Shown: positions 27,526-39,238, counted from the first letter of the stretch. The stretch is 64,000 nt of DNA from Caulobacter sp. (GCA_016125585.1 WGLL01000011.1:186001-250000); one strand, 5' to 3'. Program-made: numbers and translations. Notes: generated from the sequence alone by a model not told the origin.

Positions 27526-27563
27526 TCCTCCCCCGTGACGCTTGCGCGTCCCGGAGGAGGAAC
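27526..27563. repeat. Short GC-rich hairpin repeat
   Basis: A TCCTCCCCC...GGGAGGAGGA-type inverted repeat with an inner GACGC/GCGTC stem follows the pectate lyase stop. It resembles part of the compound repeat at 7187-7320. It probably terminates pectate lyase transcription before the acyl-CoA dehydrogenase gene. Confidence 0.5.
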
Positions 27564-27601
27564 GTATCGATCCTCCAAACAATCGTTTGGGGACCAACGC
27601 C

Positions 27602-28750
27602 ATGGCGCTCGATGCCGAAACCCGCGACCAGCTGGTCGATACCGTCCGCCGCTTCGTCACCGAACGGCTGCGGCCGCTGGAGGCGCAGGTGGCCGAGGCC
27701 AACGCGGTTCCCGAACCGATCATCGCCGAGATGCGGGACCTGGGCCTGTTTGGCCTGTCGATCCCCGAGGAATTCGGCGGGCTTGACCTGTCGATGGAAG
27801 ACGAGTGCCTGGTGATCTTCGAGATGGGCCGCACCAGCCCGGCCTTCCGGTCGGAATTCGGCACCAACGTCGGCATCGGCAGCCAGGGGCTGGTGATGTT
27901 CGGCAATGACGAGCAGAAGGCCAAATGGCTGCCCGGCATCGCCGCCGGGACGACGGTGACCAGTTTCGCCCTGACCGAGCCGGAAGCCGGCTCCGACAGC
28001 GCCGCGGTCCAGACCCGCGCCACCCTCGACGGCGACGCCTATGTGCTGAACGGCTCCAAGCGCTACATCACCAACGCCGCCAAGGCCGGTCTGTTCACGG
28101 TGATGGCCCGCAGCAATCCCGACGTGAAGGGCGGCGGCGGGGTCAGCGCCTTTCTGGTGCCCAGCGACCTGCCCGGCATCACCGTCGGCCCGCCCGAGAA
28201 GAAGATGGGCCAGCATGGCGCCCAGATCCACGACATCACCTTCGACAACGTCCGCGTGCCGGTCGAGAACCGGCTGGGCGAAGAGGGCGAGGGCTTCAAG
28301 GTGGCGATGCAGGTGCTCGACAAGGGCCGGCTGCACATCGGCGCCCTCTGCGTTGGCGTGGCCGAGCGGCTGATCGCCGACTGCGTCGCCTATGCCGGCG
28401 AGCGCAAGCAGTTCGGTCAGGCCCTGAGCAATTTCCAGATGGTTCAGGCGATGATCGCCGACTGCAAGACCGAATGCATGGCCGCCCGGGCCCTGGTGCT
28501 GGAAAGCGCCCGCAAGCGGGACGCCGGCCAGACCATCGTGCTGGAGGCCGCGGCGGCGAAATACTATGCGTCCGAGATGGTCGGCCGGGTGGCGGACAAG
28601 GCGGTGCAGATCTTCGGCGGGGCCGGCTACGTCGCCGACTACGGCATCGAGCGGCTGTACCGCGACGTGCGCATCTTCCGGATCTACGAAGGCACCAGCC
28701 AGGTGCAGCAGATCGTCATCGCCCGCGAGACGATGAAGCGCGGGGGGTAG
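27602..28750 (+). CDS. Acyl-CoA dehydrogenase
   Basis: 382 residues from the ATG at 27602. Flavin and substrate motifs are present: FALTEPEAGSDSAAVQTRATLDGDAYVLNGSKRYITNA, ERKQFGQALSNFQMVQAMIAD and the C-terminal QIFGGAGYVADYGIERLYRDVRIFRIYEGTSQVQQIVIAR with the catalytic Glu in YEGTS. It introduces a trans-2,3 double bond into an acyl-CoA using FAD and passes electrons to ETF. Chain-length specificity is unknown. Confidence 0.95.
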   Translation: MALDAETRDQLVDTVRRFVTERLRPLEAQVAEANAVPEPIIAEMRDLGLFGLSIPEEFGGLDLSMEDECLVIFEMGRTSPAFRSEFGTNVGIGSQGLVMFGNDEQKAKWLPGIAAGTTVTSFALTEPEAGSDSAAVQTRATLDGDAYVLNGSKRYITNAAKAGLFTVMARSNPDVKGGGGVSAFLVPSDLPGITVGPPEKKMGQHGAQIHDITFDNVRVPVENRLGEEGEGFKVAMQVLDKGRLHIGALCVGVAERLIADCVAYAGERKQFGQALSNFQMVQAMIADCKTECMAARALVLESARKRDAGQTIVLEAAAAKYYASEMVGRVADKAVQIFGGAGYVADYGIERLYRDVRIFRIYEGTSQVQQIVIARETMKRGG

Positions 28751-28763
28751 GGCGTTCGCCGTT

Positions 28764-28816
28764 CCTTCTCCCGGCGAGCGGGGGAAGGTGGCGGCGAAGC
28801 CGACGGATGAGGGCGG
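28764..28816 (+). repeat. Dispersed intergenic palindromic repeat, copy A2
   Basis: CCTTCTCCCGGCGAGCGGGG through GACGGATGAGGGCGG matches the repeat at 4401-4456. It lies just after the acyl-CoA dehydrogenase stop. Together with the inverted copy at 28863 it would make a large stem-loop between the two convergent genes. Confidence 0.8.
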
Positions 28817-28862
28817 CGCTGGCCTTTGACGACTGGCACAGCCAAACTCACTCATCGCCGGA

Positions 28863-28918
28863 TGCTGCCCTCATCCGAGCCCTTCGGGCCCACCTTCTCC
28901 CGGCAAGCGGGAGAAGGG
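28863..28918 (-). repeat. Dispersed intergenic palindromic repeat, copy A3 (inverted)
   Basis: TGCTGCCCTCATCCGAGCCC through GGCAAGCGGGAGAAGGG is the reverse complement of the A-family repeat. Its internal TTCTCCCG/CGGGAGAA hairpin touches the stop of the SnoaL-like gene. The inverted A2-A3 pair likely stops transcription from both sides. Confidence 0.8.
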
Positions 28919-29266
28919 TCAGAGCGGGTGGACGTAGACCTCGTTCTCGATGATCCGGTCGCCCTTCAGGATGACCAGATCAAACCCCCGCATCTTCGTC
29001 ACGCCCTCCGGCATGGCGATGTCGCAGTACCAGCGGCCGCAGAAGCCGCCGTCGATGGCCCAGGTGGCCTCTGGCGTGTAGGTCATCGGCGGGGTGGCGG
29101 CGAACAGGCCCTCCAGATAGGGCTTCAGCGCCGCATGGCCGGTGATGCCGGCGGCGGTGTTGTTGTCCTTGTAGAGGCAGTCCTCGGCATAGAAGCCGAG
29201 CAGGGCGGGCACGTCCTTGGCGGTCCAGGCGGCCAACCAGCGGCGGTTGAAGTCCTCGATATCCAT
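28919..29266 (-). CDS. SnoaL/NTF2-like protein
   Basis: 115 residues with the SnoaL-like pattern DFNRRWLAAWTAKDVPALLGFYAEDCLYKDNNTAAGITGHAALKPYLEGLFAATP ... WYCDIAMPEGVTKMRGFDLVILKGDRIIENEVY. Its start overlaps the stop of the FAD oxidoreductase by one base (TGATG), so both are translated together. It may isomerise or hydrolyse a product of the monooxygenase, by inference. Confidence 0.87.
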   Translation of the reverse strand: MDIEDFNRRWLAAWTAKDVPALLGFYAEDCLYKDNNTAAGITGHAALKPYLEGLFAATPPMTYTPEATWAIDGGFCGRWYCDIAMPEGVTKMRGFDLVILKGDRIIENEVYVHPL

Positions 29267-30501
29267 CAGCTGTGCTCCAGAACGCGGGCGCGATATTCCG
29301 GGGTGAAGATGTCCGGCGGGCAGGATTCCGGTCCGCCCATGATGGCGAAGCCATGGGCTCCAAGCGTGGGATCGGCGCCGCTGCGCTCGAAATGGGCCCG
29401 CCGCCGCGCCTTGGCCTCGTCGCCGAATTCGGCGTCCAGCGTCGAGGTTATCGATGCGGCGAACCGTAGCCGGCGCATGCGCTCCGCCCGCTCCTCGGCA
29501 TAGGGGGCGAAGGCGGCCGTCGACCAGTCGTCGCCCGCCAGGATGTCGCTGACGATGCGGACGTCGCGATAGGTGATGGACAGGCCCAGGCCGACGATCG
29601 GATCGTTCCAGCCGGCCGCGTCGCCGACCAGCACCACGCCCTCGGCAAACGGCTGGTCGGTCCAGCTGTCATGGTTGAAATAGGAGAGCAGGGGGCCCGC
29701 GGGCGTGGCGTTGGCGATCGCCTGGTTCAGCGGGGAACAGGTCATCCGGAAGGCGTCGAGGAAAGCCCTGGCGCCGTCGGGTCCGCTGAATCGCCGCTTC
29801 TGCTCCAGACCATAGCCGCCATAGAGGCGCACCCGGCCGCCGCCCTGCGGGAAGGCCAGGAAGTTGAAATCGCCCTCGGTGCCGATGGCCTGCAGGTCGT
29901 CGGGCCAGGCGTCGGCGCCTTCGACGAGCAGGCCTGCGAACCAGTGGTGCGGCTTGTCCTGGTGCAGGACGATGCCGGCCGCCTCCCGGGTCGGGCTCAT
30001 GCGCCCGTCGGCGCCGATGATCAGGCGGCAATCGACGGTGTGCTCCGTCTCGTCCAGGCGGTGGGTGACGCTGGGGGCGGCGCCCGGCTGAACGGCGATG
30101 ACCTGGGCTCCGCGAACCCCCCTGGCGCCGCGACGGACGGCCTCGTCGAACAGGGTCTGGCAGTGATGCGGATTGCCGATGCACAGCGGGCCCGGCACAT
30201 CGGCGGCGAAGATCGACAGGGGCAGGGCGCGGGCCTCGGCCTCTTCGGGCGTGCGGCTCTCGTCATAGGTGATGTGTCGGGTCAGGTGGTGACCACCCGC
30301 CGCCATCAGGGTGTCATAGAGGCCCAAGCGGCGGGTCTCGACCACCCCCCAGGGCGCTATCCATTCGCCGCGCACGCGATCTTCGAAGACCTCGGACTGT
30401 TCCAGCAGCAAGACGTCGATCCCGCGCCCGGCCAGCACCGCGGCCATGGCCGATCCACCGATGCCGCCGCCGACGATCACTACCTCATGCCGCTCTGTCA
30501 T
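29266..30501 (-). CDS. FAD-dependent monooxygenase (PHBH fold)
   Basis: 411 residues. The N-terminal Rossmann motif VVIVGGGIGGSAMAAVLAGRGIDVLLLE binds FAD ADP, and LIIGADGRMSPTRE plus VVLVGDAAGWNDPIVGLGLSITYRDVRI are the DG and GD motifs of aromatic/halogenase-type monooxygenases. The substrate is unknown. It is co-translated with the SnoaL-like gene, a pairing common in modification of aromatic or polyketide-like compounds. Confidence 0.9.
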   Translation of the reverse strand: MTERHEVVIVGGGIGGSAMAAVLAGRGIDVLLLEQSEVFEDRVRGEWIAPWGVVETRRLGLYDTLMAAGGHHLTRHITYDESRTPEEAEARALPLSIFAADVPGPLCIGNPHHCQTLFDEAVRRGARGVRGAQVIAVQPGAAPSVTHRLDETEHTVDCRLIIGADGRMSPTREAAGIVLHQDKPHHWFAGLLVEGADAWPDDLQAIGTEGDFNFLAFPQGGGRVRLYGGYGLEQKRRFSGPDGARAFLDAFRMTCSPLNQAIANATPAGPLLSYFNHDSWTDQPFAEGVVLVGDAAGWNDPIVGLGLSITYRDVRIVSDILAGDDWSTAAFAPYAEERAERMRRLRFAASITSTLDAEFGDEAKARRRAHFERSGADPTLGAHGFAIMGGPESCPPDIFTPEYRARVLEHS

Positions 30502-30568
30502 GGCCGTCGCTCCCTCTTTTCAGAAGGACGGTAGCCCTCCCGGCGGCAGGTTCAATGGCGCCGTGGCG

Positions 30569-32680
<2,112 letters not shown>

Positions 32681-32927
32681 CGACGCTTCCCCCTGTTTTG
32701 CGCCGATCCTAGCCTGCCGCCGCGCAAATTACTCAAGGTCTTTGCCCGGCGGCGCGTGCCCCGTCGTGGTTGGGGCGCGCCTTTCCGGTCATCCAATCAT
32801 CACATTTGGCCCTTTCGTCTTGCCCCGCCGCCCCCCGACGGGCTAGGCAGACTCCGCGCAAGGGCGCCATCAGGGACCGCGTCAGACGGCTTCCGTGGCG
32901 GCAAAGTAAGAACGGAGGCCACCGGTG

Positions 32928-34784
32928 ATGGGCGGCGAAGTCTCGATTCAAGGTCTCGATGAGGCCCCAACCAATCACGCCAAACTGAAAGCCTGGGTCC
33001 GCGAGATCGCCGCGCTGACCAAGCCGGCGGCGGTCCACTGGTGCGATGGCTCCGATGCCGAGTTCACGCTGCTGACCGACCGTCTGGTCGAGGCCGGGAC
33101 CCTGAAGCGCCTCAACCCTGAAAAGCGGCCCGGCAGCTTCTACGCCGCCTCCGATCCCCGCGACGTCGCCCGGGTCGAAAGCCGCACCTTCATCTGCTCG
33201 GAAAAACAGGCCGACGCCGGCCCGACCAACAACTGGTCCGACCCCGCCGAGATGCGTGAGCGTCTGCAAGGGCTGTTCGACGGCTGCATGGCCGGTCGCA
33301 TCATGTATGTCGTCCCCTTCTGCATGGGCCCCATCGGCTCGCCGATCAGCGCCCTGGGCGTTGAAATCACCGACAGCGCCTATGTCGCCATCTCGATGCG
33401 GGTGATGACCCGCATGGGCAAGCAGGCGCTGGACATGATGGGCGACGACGGCTTCTTCGTCCCGGCGGTCCATACCCTGGGCGCCCCGCTGGCCGAGGGC
33501 GAGGCGGATGTGGCCTGGCCCTGCAACGAGGAAAAGTGGATCGTCCACTATCCTGAAACCCGCGAGATCTGGTCCTACGGCTCCGGCTACGGCGGCAACG
33601 CCCTGCTGGGCAAGAAGTGCTACGCCCTGCGCATCGCCAGCGTCATGGCCCGCGACGAGGGCTGGCTGGCCGAGCATATGCTGATCCTCAAGCTGACCAG
33701 CCCCAAGGGCGTGGTGAAGTATGTCGCCGCCGCCTTCCCCAGCGCCTGCGGCAAGACCAACCTGGCCATGCTGCAGCCGACCATTCCCGGCTGGAAGGCC
33801 GAGACGGTGGGCGATGACATCTGCTGGATGCGCTTCGGCGAGGATGGCCAGTTGCGCGCCATCAACCCCGAAGCCGGCTTCTTCGGCGTGGCGCCGGGCA
33901 CCGGCATCGGCACCAACAAGAACGCCATCGAGGCGCTCAACCGCGACTGCGTGTTCACCAATGTCGCGCTGACCCCCGACGGCGACGTCTGGTGGGAAGG
34001 CCTCACCGACGAGGCGCCGCCGCAACTGACCGACTGGCGCGGCAATCCCTGGACGCCCGAGAGCGCCACCCCGGCCGCCCATCCCAACGCCCGCTTCACC
34101 GTCGCCGCCGACCAGTGCCCGGTGATCGCCGACGAATGGGCCGATCCGGCCGGCGTGCCGATCAGCGCCATCCTGTTCGGCGGCCGCCGCGCCAGCGCCG
34201 TGCCGCTGGTCACCGAGGCCTTCGATTGGGAGCACGGCGTGTTCCTGGCCTCCAACACCGCCTCAGAAGGCACCGCCGCCGCCGAGAACAAGGTCGGCGA
34301 GCTGCGCCGCGATCCCTTCGCCATGCTGCCCTTCTGCGGCTACAACATGGGCGACTACTTCGCCCACTGGCTCAGCGTCGGGGCGGCGGCCAAGGATCCG
34401 GCCAAATTGCCGCGCATCTACTTCGTCAACTGGTTCCGCAAGGACGGCGGCAAGTTCGTCTGGCCGGGCTATGGCGAGAACAGCCGGGTGCTGAAGTGGA
34501 TCGTCGACCGGCTGGAAGGCGAGGCCGAGGCGCTCGACACGGCCATCGGCCGACTGCCGGCCGAGGGCTCGCTGGATGTTTCCGGCCTCGACCTGTCGGC
34601 TGACAAGCTGAACCTGCTGCTCAGCGTCGACGCCGATGTCTGGCGCGAGGAAGCGTCGCTGATCCCGGCCTTCTACGAGCGCTTCGGCGATCACATGCCG
34701 GCGGCCCTGTGGAGCCAGTATGAGGCCCTAGTCGAGCGCCTGGGCGCCGGCGCGCCGGCCGAACGCAAGGTCGAGATGGCCTGA
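32928..34784 (+). CDS. pckG: Phosphoenolpyruvate carboxykinase (GTP)
   Basis: 618 residues from the ATG at 32928, which has GGAGG nine bases upstream; a GTG directly before it is also possible. GTP-type signatures are present: the P-loop [12 protein letters not shown] near residue 270, [14 protein letters not shown], and the GTP motif [23 protein letters not shown]. The enzyme converts oxaloacetate and GTP to PEP, the first committed step of gluconeogenesis. Length matches the family. It stands alone. Confidence 0.97.
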   Translation: MGGEVSIQGLDEAPTNHAKLKAWVREIAALTKPAAVHWCDGSDAEFTLLTDRLVEAGTLKRLNPEKRPGSFYAASDPRDVARVESRTFICSEKQADAGPTNNWSDPAEMRERLQGLFDGCMAGRIMYVVPFCMGPIGSPISALGVEITDSAYVAISMRVMTRMGKQALDMMGDDGFFVPAVHTLGAPLAEGEADVAWPCNEEKWIVHYPETREIWSYGSGYGGNALLGKKCYALRIASVMARDEGWLAEHMLILKLTSPKGVVKYVAAAFPSACGKTNLAMLQPTIPGWKAETVGDDICWMRFGEDGQLRAINPEAGFFGVAPGTGIGTNKNAIEALNRDCVFTNVALTPDGDVWWEGLTDEAPPQLTDWRGNPWTPESATPAAHPNARFTVAADQCPVIADEWADPAGVPISAILFGGRRASAVPLVTEAFDWEHGVFLASNTASEGTAAAENKVGELRRDPFAMLPFCGYNMGDYFAHWLSVGAAAKDPAKLPRIYFVNWFRKDGGKFVWPGYGENSRVLKWIVDRLEGEAEALDTAIGRLPAEGSLDVSGLDLSADKLNLLLSVDADVWREEASLIPAFYERFGDHMPAALWSQYEALVERLGAGAPAERKVEMA

Positions 34785-34930
34785 CCACCGAATGGGGGCG
34801 GCGCCGGCTACCGGCGACTGCCCTCGTTGCTATCAGGGTGCGGTGGACTCTGACTGGCCGGTATCGTGCGTGGTCACGACGGCTCCCGAAGCCCGTCACC
34901 GGGCGACGGTTCTGGCAATTACGGCGGCGG

Positions 34931-35389
34931 TCAGTTTGGCGGAGAGCTGGGCGACCGCGTTCCGCCGTTTCCGCGAGGTGGACCTCCGACGGCTCCGTAG
35001 CCGCGTCCTTTCACCCTTGACGGGGTTATCAAGACCGTCTGCCCATTCCTGTTGGCGAGCGTAATAGGCGCCTTGGGGGATAGCCGATTCAGCAAGTCCC
35101 TTGCGCCCATGATCAGTCGATTGGCAGCCTTGGGTGTTCTTGTGGTCACGCAAAGCGTGCGTTCGCCCTCCTTCCCCCAGGAAGTTTCGGTCACTTTGGC
35201 CACCATGTCTGGCCGTCCGCCAAGCCAAGTATGGAGCTGGTACAGAGAAAAGGTGTCGATACCGGCGCCCATGCTGCCAAAAACCACCGTCACGTCGCAA
35301 TCCTCGCCACCCGGCGGGGTTTCGGTCATCGGAGCGGAGGCGCACCCGGCGAGCAGCGCCGCAGCGACGAAGACCGCCAGCCGCCTCAC
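34931..35389 (-). CDS. Small lipoprotein coupled to purL
   Basis: 152 residues from a GTG at 35389 that overlaps the purL stop (GTGA). [16 protein letters not shown] gives a lipobox with Cys16, and the mature part reads [55 protein letters not shown], ending in a Gly/Pro/Ser-rich tail. No family is recognised. A secreted lipoprotein translated with a cytoplasmic purine enzyme is odd and may simply reflect transcript sharing. Confidence 0.75.
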   Translation of the reverse strand: MRRLAVFVAAALLAGCASAPMTETPPGGEDCDVTVVFGSMGAGIDTFSLYQLHTWLGGRPDMVAKVTETSWGKEGERTLCVTTRTPKAANRLIMGARDLLNRLSPKAPITLANRNGQTVLITPSRVKGRGYGAVGGPPRGNGGTRSPSSPPN

Positions 35390-37596
35390 GACAGCGCGCC
35401 CATGAACTTCGGTAGCCAGCCTTCATGGGCGGCGCGAAGCTTTGCCAGGTCTATCGAGAACAGGCCGGTCGAGGCGAAGGCCTCCCCGCCGGCCTGACCG
35501 ACGACACTGGCGTGCAGGCCTGCGTCCGACGCCGCCGCCAGCAGGGCGGCGGGATCGGCCACGGCGACCAGATAGCGGGCCTGATCCTCGCCGAAGAGGA
35601 AGGGGTGGGCGTTGGTCGGGCTGGAGGCGTCGAGGGTGACGCCGACGCCGCTGGCGAGGGCCATTTCCGCCGCCGCGATCGCCAGGCCGCCGTCGGAGAG
35701 GTCGTGGATGACGCGGACGCTTCCGTCCTGAATCTGCGCGCGGACGAAATCGCCGGTCCTGCGCTCCAGAGCCAGATCGACCGGCGGCGGCGCGCCGTCC
35801 TCGCGGCCCAGCAGTTCGCGCAGGTAGAGGCTGGCGCCCAGTTCGCCGTAATTGACGCCGATAAGCACCAGGGCGTCGCCCGCCTTCATTCCAGCGAAGT
35901 CCGCATGGCGAGCGTAGTCGGTCAGCAGGCCGACGGCGCCGACGGTCGGGGTCGGCGGAATGGCGGCGCCGTTGGTCTCATTGTAGAGGCTGACGTTGCC
36001 GCTGACGACGGGGAAGTCGAGGGCCCGGCAGGCCTCGGCCATGCCGTCGATGGCGCGGACGATCTGGCCCATGATCTCGGGGCGCTCGGGATTGCCGAAG
36101 TTGAGATTGTCGGTGATGGCGATGGGATCGGCGCCGACGGCGGTCAGGTTGCGCCAGGCCTCGGCTACGGCCTGTTTGCCGCCCTCATAGGGATCGTTCT
36201 GGACGTAGCGGGGGGTGCAGTCGCTGGTCACCGCCAGGCCCTTGCGGGTGCCGTGGACGCGGACGATGCCGGCGTCGGCGCCGGTGGCGCTGTCTTCCAG
36301 GGTGTCGGCCATGACGTGGCGGTCGTACTGCTCCCACAGCCAGCGCTTGGAGGCGATGTCGGGGCAGGCCATCAGCTTGAGCACCGCCGCTTCCCAGTCC
36401 TCCGGCGCGGGCACTGAGCCCGGGTCGATCCGGTCGTGCAGCTTCGGCTGGGTCCAGGGGCGGTCGTAGAGGGGGGCGCCGTCGGACAGGGGGCTGAGCG
36501 GCAGGTCGCAGACCACCTCGCCCTTGTGCTTGAGCACGATGTGGCCGGTGTTGGTGGTGACGCCGATGATGGCGGCGTCGAGGCCCCATTTCTCGAAGAT
36601 GGCGTGGCCATCACGCTCGCGGCCGGGCTTGAGGATGGCCAGCATCCGCTCCTGGCTTTCCGAGAGCATCATCTCATAGGCGGTCATGCCCTCCTCGCGC
36701 TGGGGCACCATGTCGAGGTCGAGCTCGATGCCGACGCTGCCCTTGCCGGCCATTTCCACGGAGGAAGAGGTCAGGCCGGCGGCGCCCATGTCCTGAATGG
36801 CGGCGACGGCGCCGGTGGCCATCAGTTCGAGGGTCGCCTCGATCAGCAGCTTTTCGGCGAAGGGGTCGCCGACCTGGACGGTGGGACGCTTCTCGTCGCT
36901 GTCCTCGTCGAACTCGGTGCTGGCCATGGTCGCGCCATGGATGCCGTCGCGGCCGGTCTTGGAGCCGAAATAGACCACCGGCAGTCCGGCCGAGGGAGCG
37001 GCGCTGTAGAAGATCTTGTCGGCGTCCGCCAGGCCCACGCACATGGCGTTGACGAGGATGTTGCCGTCGTAGCCGCGATGGAAGTTGGTCTCGCCGGCCA
37101 CGGTGGGCACGCCGACACAGTTGCCGTAGCCGGCGATGCCGGCGACGACGCCTTCGACCAGGCGGCGGGTCTTGGGATGGGAGGGGTCGCCGAAGCGCAG
37201 GGCGTTGAGCAGGGCGATGGGCCGGGCGCCCATGGTGAAGACGTCGCGCATGATGCCGCCGACGCCGGTCGCCGCGCCCTGATAGGGCTCGATGTAGCTG
37301 GGGTGGTTGTGGCTCTCCATCTTGAAGATGCAGGCCTGGCCGTCGCCGATATCGACGACGCCGGCGTTCTCGCCCGGACCGCAGATGACCCGGGGGCCGG
37401 TGGTCGGGAACTTGCCCAGATGCTTGCGGCTGGATTTGTAGGAGCAGTGCTCGGACCACATGACCGAGAAGACCCCCAGTTCGACCGGGTTCGGCTCCCG
37501 GTTCAGACGCTTGAGGATGACGGCGTATTCCTCCGGCTTGAGGCCGTACTCGGCGGCCAGCTCGGCGGTGGTCTTGGAGGCGGGGGCGGTGCTCAT
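35386..37596 (-). CDS. purL: Phosphoribosylformylglycinamidine synthase, large subunit PurL
   Basis: 736 residues, the short PurL that needs separate PurS and Pur[56 protein letters not shown] at the start and two AIRS-like halves with ATP-binding loops are complete. It forms formylglycinamidine ribonucleotide from FGAR using ammonia channelled from PurQ, the fourth step of IMP synthesis. Its partners purQ and purS lie on the same strand, separated by unrelated genes. The downstream lipoprotein is coupled to its stop. Confidence 0.98.
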   Translation of the reverse strand: MSTAPASKTTAELAAEYGLKPEEYAVILKRLNREPNPVELGVFSVMWSEHCSYKSSRKHLGKFPTTGPRVICGPGENAGVVDIGDGQACIFKMESHNHPSYIEPYQGAATGVGGIMRDVFTMGARPIALLNALRFGDPSHPKTRRLVEGVVAGIAGYGNCVGVPTVAGETNFHRGYDGNILVNAMCVGLADADKIFYSAAPSAGLPVVYFGSKTGRDGIHGATMASTEFDEDSDEKRPTVQVGDPFAEKLLIEATLELMATGAVAAIQDMGAAGLTSSSVEMAGKGSVGIELDLDMVPQREEGMTAYEMMLSESQERMLAILKPGRERDGHAIFEKWGLDAAIIGVTTNTGHIVLKHKGEVVCDLPLSPLSDGAPLYDRPWTQPKLHDRIDPGSVPAPEDWEAAVLKLMACPDIASKRWLWEQYDRHVMADTLEDSATGADAGIVRVHGTRKGLAVTSDCTPRYVQNDPYEGGKQAVAEAWRNLTAVGADPIAITDNLNFGNPERPEIMGQIVRAIDGMAEACRALDFPVVSGNVSLYNETNGAAIPPTPTVGAVGLLTDYARHADFAGMKAGDALVLIGVNYGELGASLYLRELLGREDGAPPPVDLALERRTGDFVRAQIQDGSVRVIHDLSDGGLAIAAAEMALASGVGVTLDASSPTNAHPFLFGEDQARYLVAVADPAALLAAASDAGLHASVVGQAGGEAFASTGLFSIDLAKLRAAHEGWLPKFMGALS

Positions 37597-37629
37597 GATC
37601 TTGGGCTTCTAAAGCGCGTTCCGGCAACT

Positions 37630-37651
37630 GGAAACCGGTTATCGGATCAAA
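37630..37651 (+). repeat. Dispersed ACCGGT repeat, copy C1
   Basis: A 22-base segment beginning GGAAACCGGTTATCGG with an internal AACCGGTT palindrome recurs at 57093-57114 with one mismatch. It lies upstream of purL in the purL/small-protein divergent gap. Confidence 0.7.
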
Positions 37652-37746
37652 CCCGCGACAAGGCGGGACGGGAACGGGACAGGCTCGTGACCCGTTCAAT
37701 GGCCAAGGCCCGGCCGTCGTCGGGCGACTGGCAGGAGAGTCCGCTG

Positions 37747-37911
37747 ATGAGCGACAAAACCCCCAAAACCGACACCGCAAACACCGACGCCGAGACGGAG
37801 CAGCTGGCCGAGGATCGCGAGCATCTGCAGAAGCGCTACGACAAGGACTACGACGAGACCAGCAATGACGGGGATCCGGACAAGATCGTCGGCGGCGAAC
37901 TGATCCCCTGA
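37747..37911 (+). CDS. Small acidic hydrophilic protein, 54 residues
   Basis: ATG at 37747 with AGGAG eight bases upstream. The protein is MSDKTPKTDTANTDAETEQL through REHLQKRYDKDYDETSNDGDPDKIVGGELIP: highly charged, no hydrophobic core, likely disordered with one short amphipathic helix (LAEDREHLQKRY). Family unknown. It converges with the membrane protein gene four bases beyond its stop. Confidence 0.65.
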   Translation: MSDKTPKTDTANTDAETEQLAEDREHLQKRYDKDYDETSNDGDPDKIVGGELIP

Positions 37912-37915
37912 CGGT

Positions 37916-38458
37916 TCAGGCCGTGACGCTGCTGGGCGAACGACCGATCCGCGCTGTCGCCCAGAGCATGCCCAGCAGGAAGGGGCCGATCTCCAAGACG
38001 GCGATGGCCCCCTTGAACACATAGCCGGGGACAATCACGCCCTGGCCCAGCTGGACCTGGGAGTGGACGCCGTCGAGCATGTCCTGCAACCAGGGCCAGC
38101 CCAGAACGCCGGCAAACAGCAGACTGGTGATGGCGGTGATGATCATCGCCTCCCGCGTCCCGCGCAGGGCGCTGAAGGCTCCGAGGACAGCGATCAGGAA
38201 GACCGCGCCGGCCATGGCCGAGACGGTCAGGCCCCGGTCGCCTTGCAGCATGCCGAAGCCGTAGCCGACATAGGAGGAGTCCACGAGGCTGCGGATCGGC
38301 GCGGCGCTGTTGAGGCCCGCGGCAACCAGGTGGGCAAAGCCGACCACGCCGCCGATCAGGCCTGGCCGTCCACGGAACAGGGCGATCAGCCATACAATGA
38401 GCAGAACGACGGAAACCCCGCCCGCCACATAGATCCAGTTGACCTGACTGAAATCCAT
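37916..38458 (-). CDS. Integral membrane protein of unknown function
   Basis: 180 residues from the ATG at 38458, with AGGGGAAG upstream. About four or five membrane segments are visible (VNWIYVAGGVSVVLLIVWLIALF, VGFAHLVAAGLNSAA, AMAGAVFLIAVLGAFSAL, AMIITAITSLLFAGVLGW, AIAVLEIGPFLLGMLW). I do not recognise the family. It is divergent from the DUF1801 gene at 38537. Confidence 0.8.
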   Translation of the reverse strand: MDFSQVNWIYVAGGVSVVLLIVWLIALFRGRPGLIGGVVGFAHLVAAGLNSAAPIRSLVDSSYVGYGFGMLQGDRGLTVSAMAGAVFLIAVLGAFSALRGTREAMIITAITSLLFAGVLGWPWLQDMLDGVHSQVQLGQGVIVPGYVFKGAIAVLEIGPFLLGMLWATARIGRSPSSVTA

Positions 38459-38536
38459 TTTCTTCCCCTGTATTCTCGCCGAAGGTGCGGCCTGGCCGGC
38501 GGTCGGCCAAGTTAATTCGCGCTCAGGCAGGTTTTG

Positions 38537-38920
38537 ATGGCGAAGGTCGAGATCAATTCCGTGGAAGACTATCTCGCCGTCTTGCCGGCCCGGCAGAGGG
38601 ATATCCTGGTGACGGTGCGGGCGGCGATCGCCGCGGCGCTCCCGGACGCTGAAGAGGTCATCTCCTACGACATTCCCACCTTCAGGATTGGCGGCAGGTC
38701 CGTGGTCCATTACGCGGGCTGGAAGCGGCACTACTCGATATACCCGGTCGGCGACGCGGTGAGGACAGAGCTGGCCGCCGAACTGGCCGGGCTGGAGATC
38801 AGCAAGGGGACGATCAAATTCCGGCTCGACGAACCCGTGCCGGTGGAGCTGATCGGCCGGATCGCCAGGCTGCGGGCCGCGGAGGAGGCGGCCCAGACGT
38901 CCAGGAAGAAACGGCGCTAG
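38537..38920 (+). CDS. DUF1801-domain protein
   Basis: 127 residues from the ATG at 38537. The pattern VEDYLAVLPARQRDILVTVRAAIAAALPDAEEVISYDIPTFRIGGRSVVHYAGWKRHYSIYPVG is the YdhG/DUF1801 fold, and the C-terminus is basic (TSRKKRR). Unknown function. A distant paralogue is at 11781. The TTG immediately before the ATG could also serve as a start. Confidence 0.88.
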   Translation: MAKVEINSVEDYLAVLPARQRDILVTVRAAIAAALPDAEEVISYDIPTFRIGGRSVVHYAGWKRHYSIYPVGDAVRTELAAELAGLEISKGTIKFRLDEPVPVELIGRIARLRAAEEAAQTSRKKRR

Positions 38921-39238
38921 CCTCAAAGCCGGACCGGCCTGGCGAAGCGGCCCTCATTGTACCAGAGCTTGATCGACCCACGAAGGCAGGCGCGCGATTT
39001 CCGCGAGGCGGCGCTTTTGGCGCGAAGCCCAGCAATCCGTGGGGTTTTGCGTAGGTGCAAGCCTCGCAACGGTAGGTCCGGACGTAGGCTGGGCGTAGGT
39101 CGAGCGGCGGCGGGTGTAGGTCGAGCGGGCGGCGCGCCGGTCTACGCCATCAACGAGGCCCTGCAAGGCGCGCGGACCCGTCGATGAATATGTCTAGACA
39201 TATTCATCGGGCCGCCTGTCAGGCTGATATTTGACGCG
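38921..39238. other. 318-base region without a recognisable gene
   Basis: Both strands have short open frames (near 38954-39187) whose translations are low-complexity Arg/Ala and fit no family I know. It holds several imperfect GTAGGTCGAGCG-like repeats around 39060-39130 and ends in the palindrome at 39182-39209. It may be decayed DNA. I see no IS end or tRNA. Confidence 0.6.
39182..39209. promoter_or_regulatory. 28-bp perfect palindrome
   Basis: Bases 39182-39195 are the exact reverse complement of 39196-39209; the centre is ATGTCTAGACAT and the arms read CGATGAAT outward. It is AT-rich, unlike its surroundings, and lies 30 bases downstream of the purQ stop. With no loop and no T-tract it is a poor terminator. 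It looks more like a site for a dimeric regulator or a cruciform, but no adjacent promoter is evident. Confidence 0.75.

Noticed and set aside
36436..37746. Long plus-strand frame running into the 54-residue acidic protein
   Set aside because: It is antisense to purL and low-complexity; only the last part from 37747 has a ribosome binding site and a plausible composition.
38954..39187. Short open frames on both strands in the purQ downstream region
   Set aside because: Neither has a convincing ribosome binding site or recognisable family; the Arg/Ser/Tyr repeats reflect the underlying DNA repeats.
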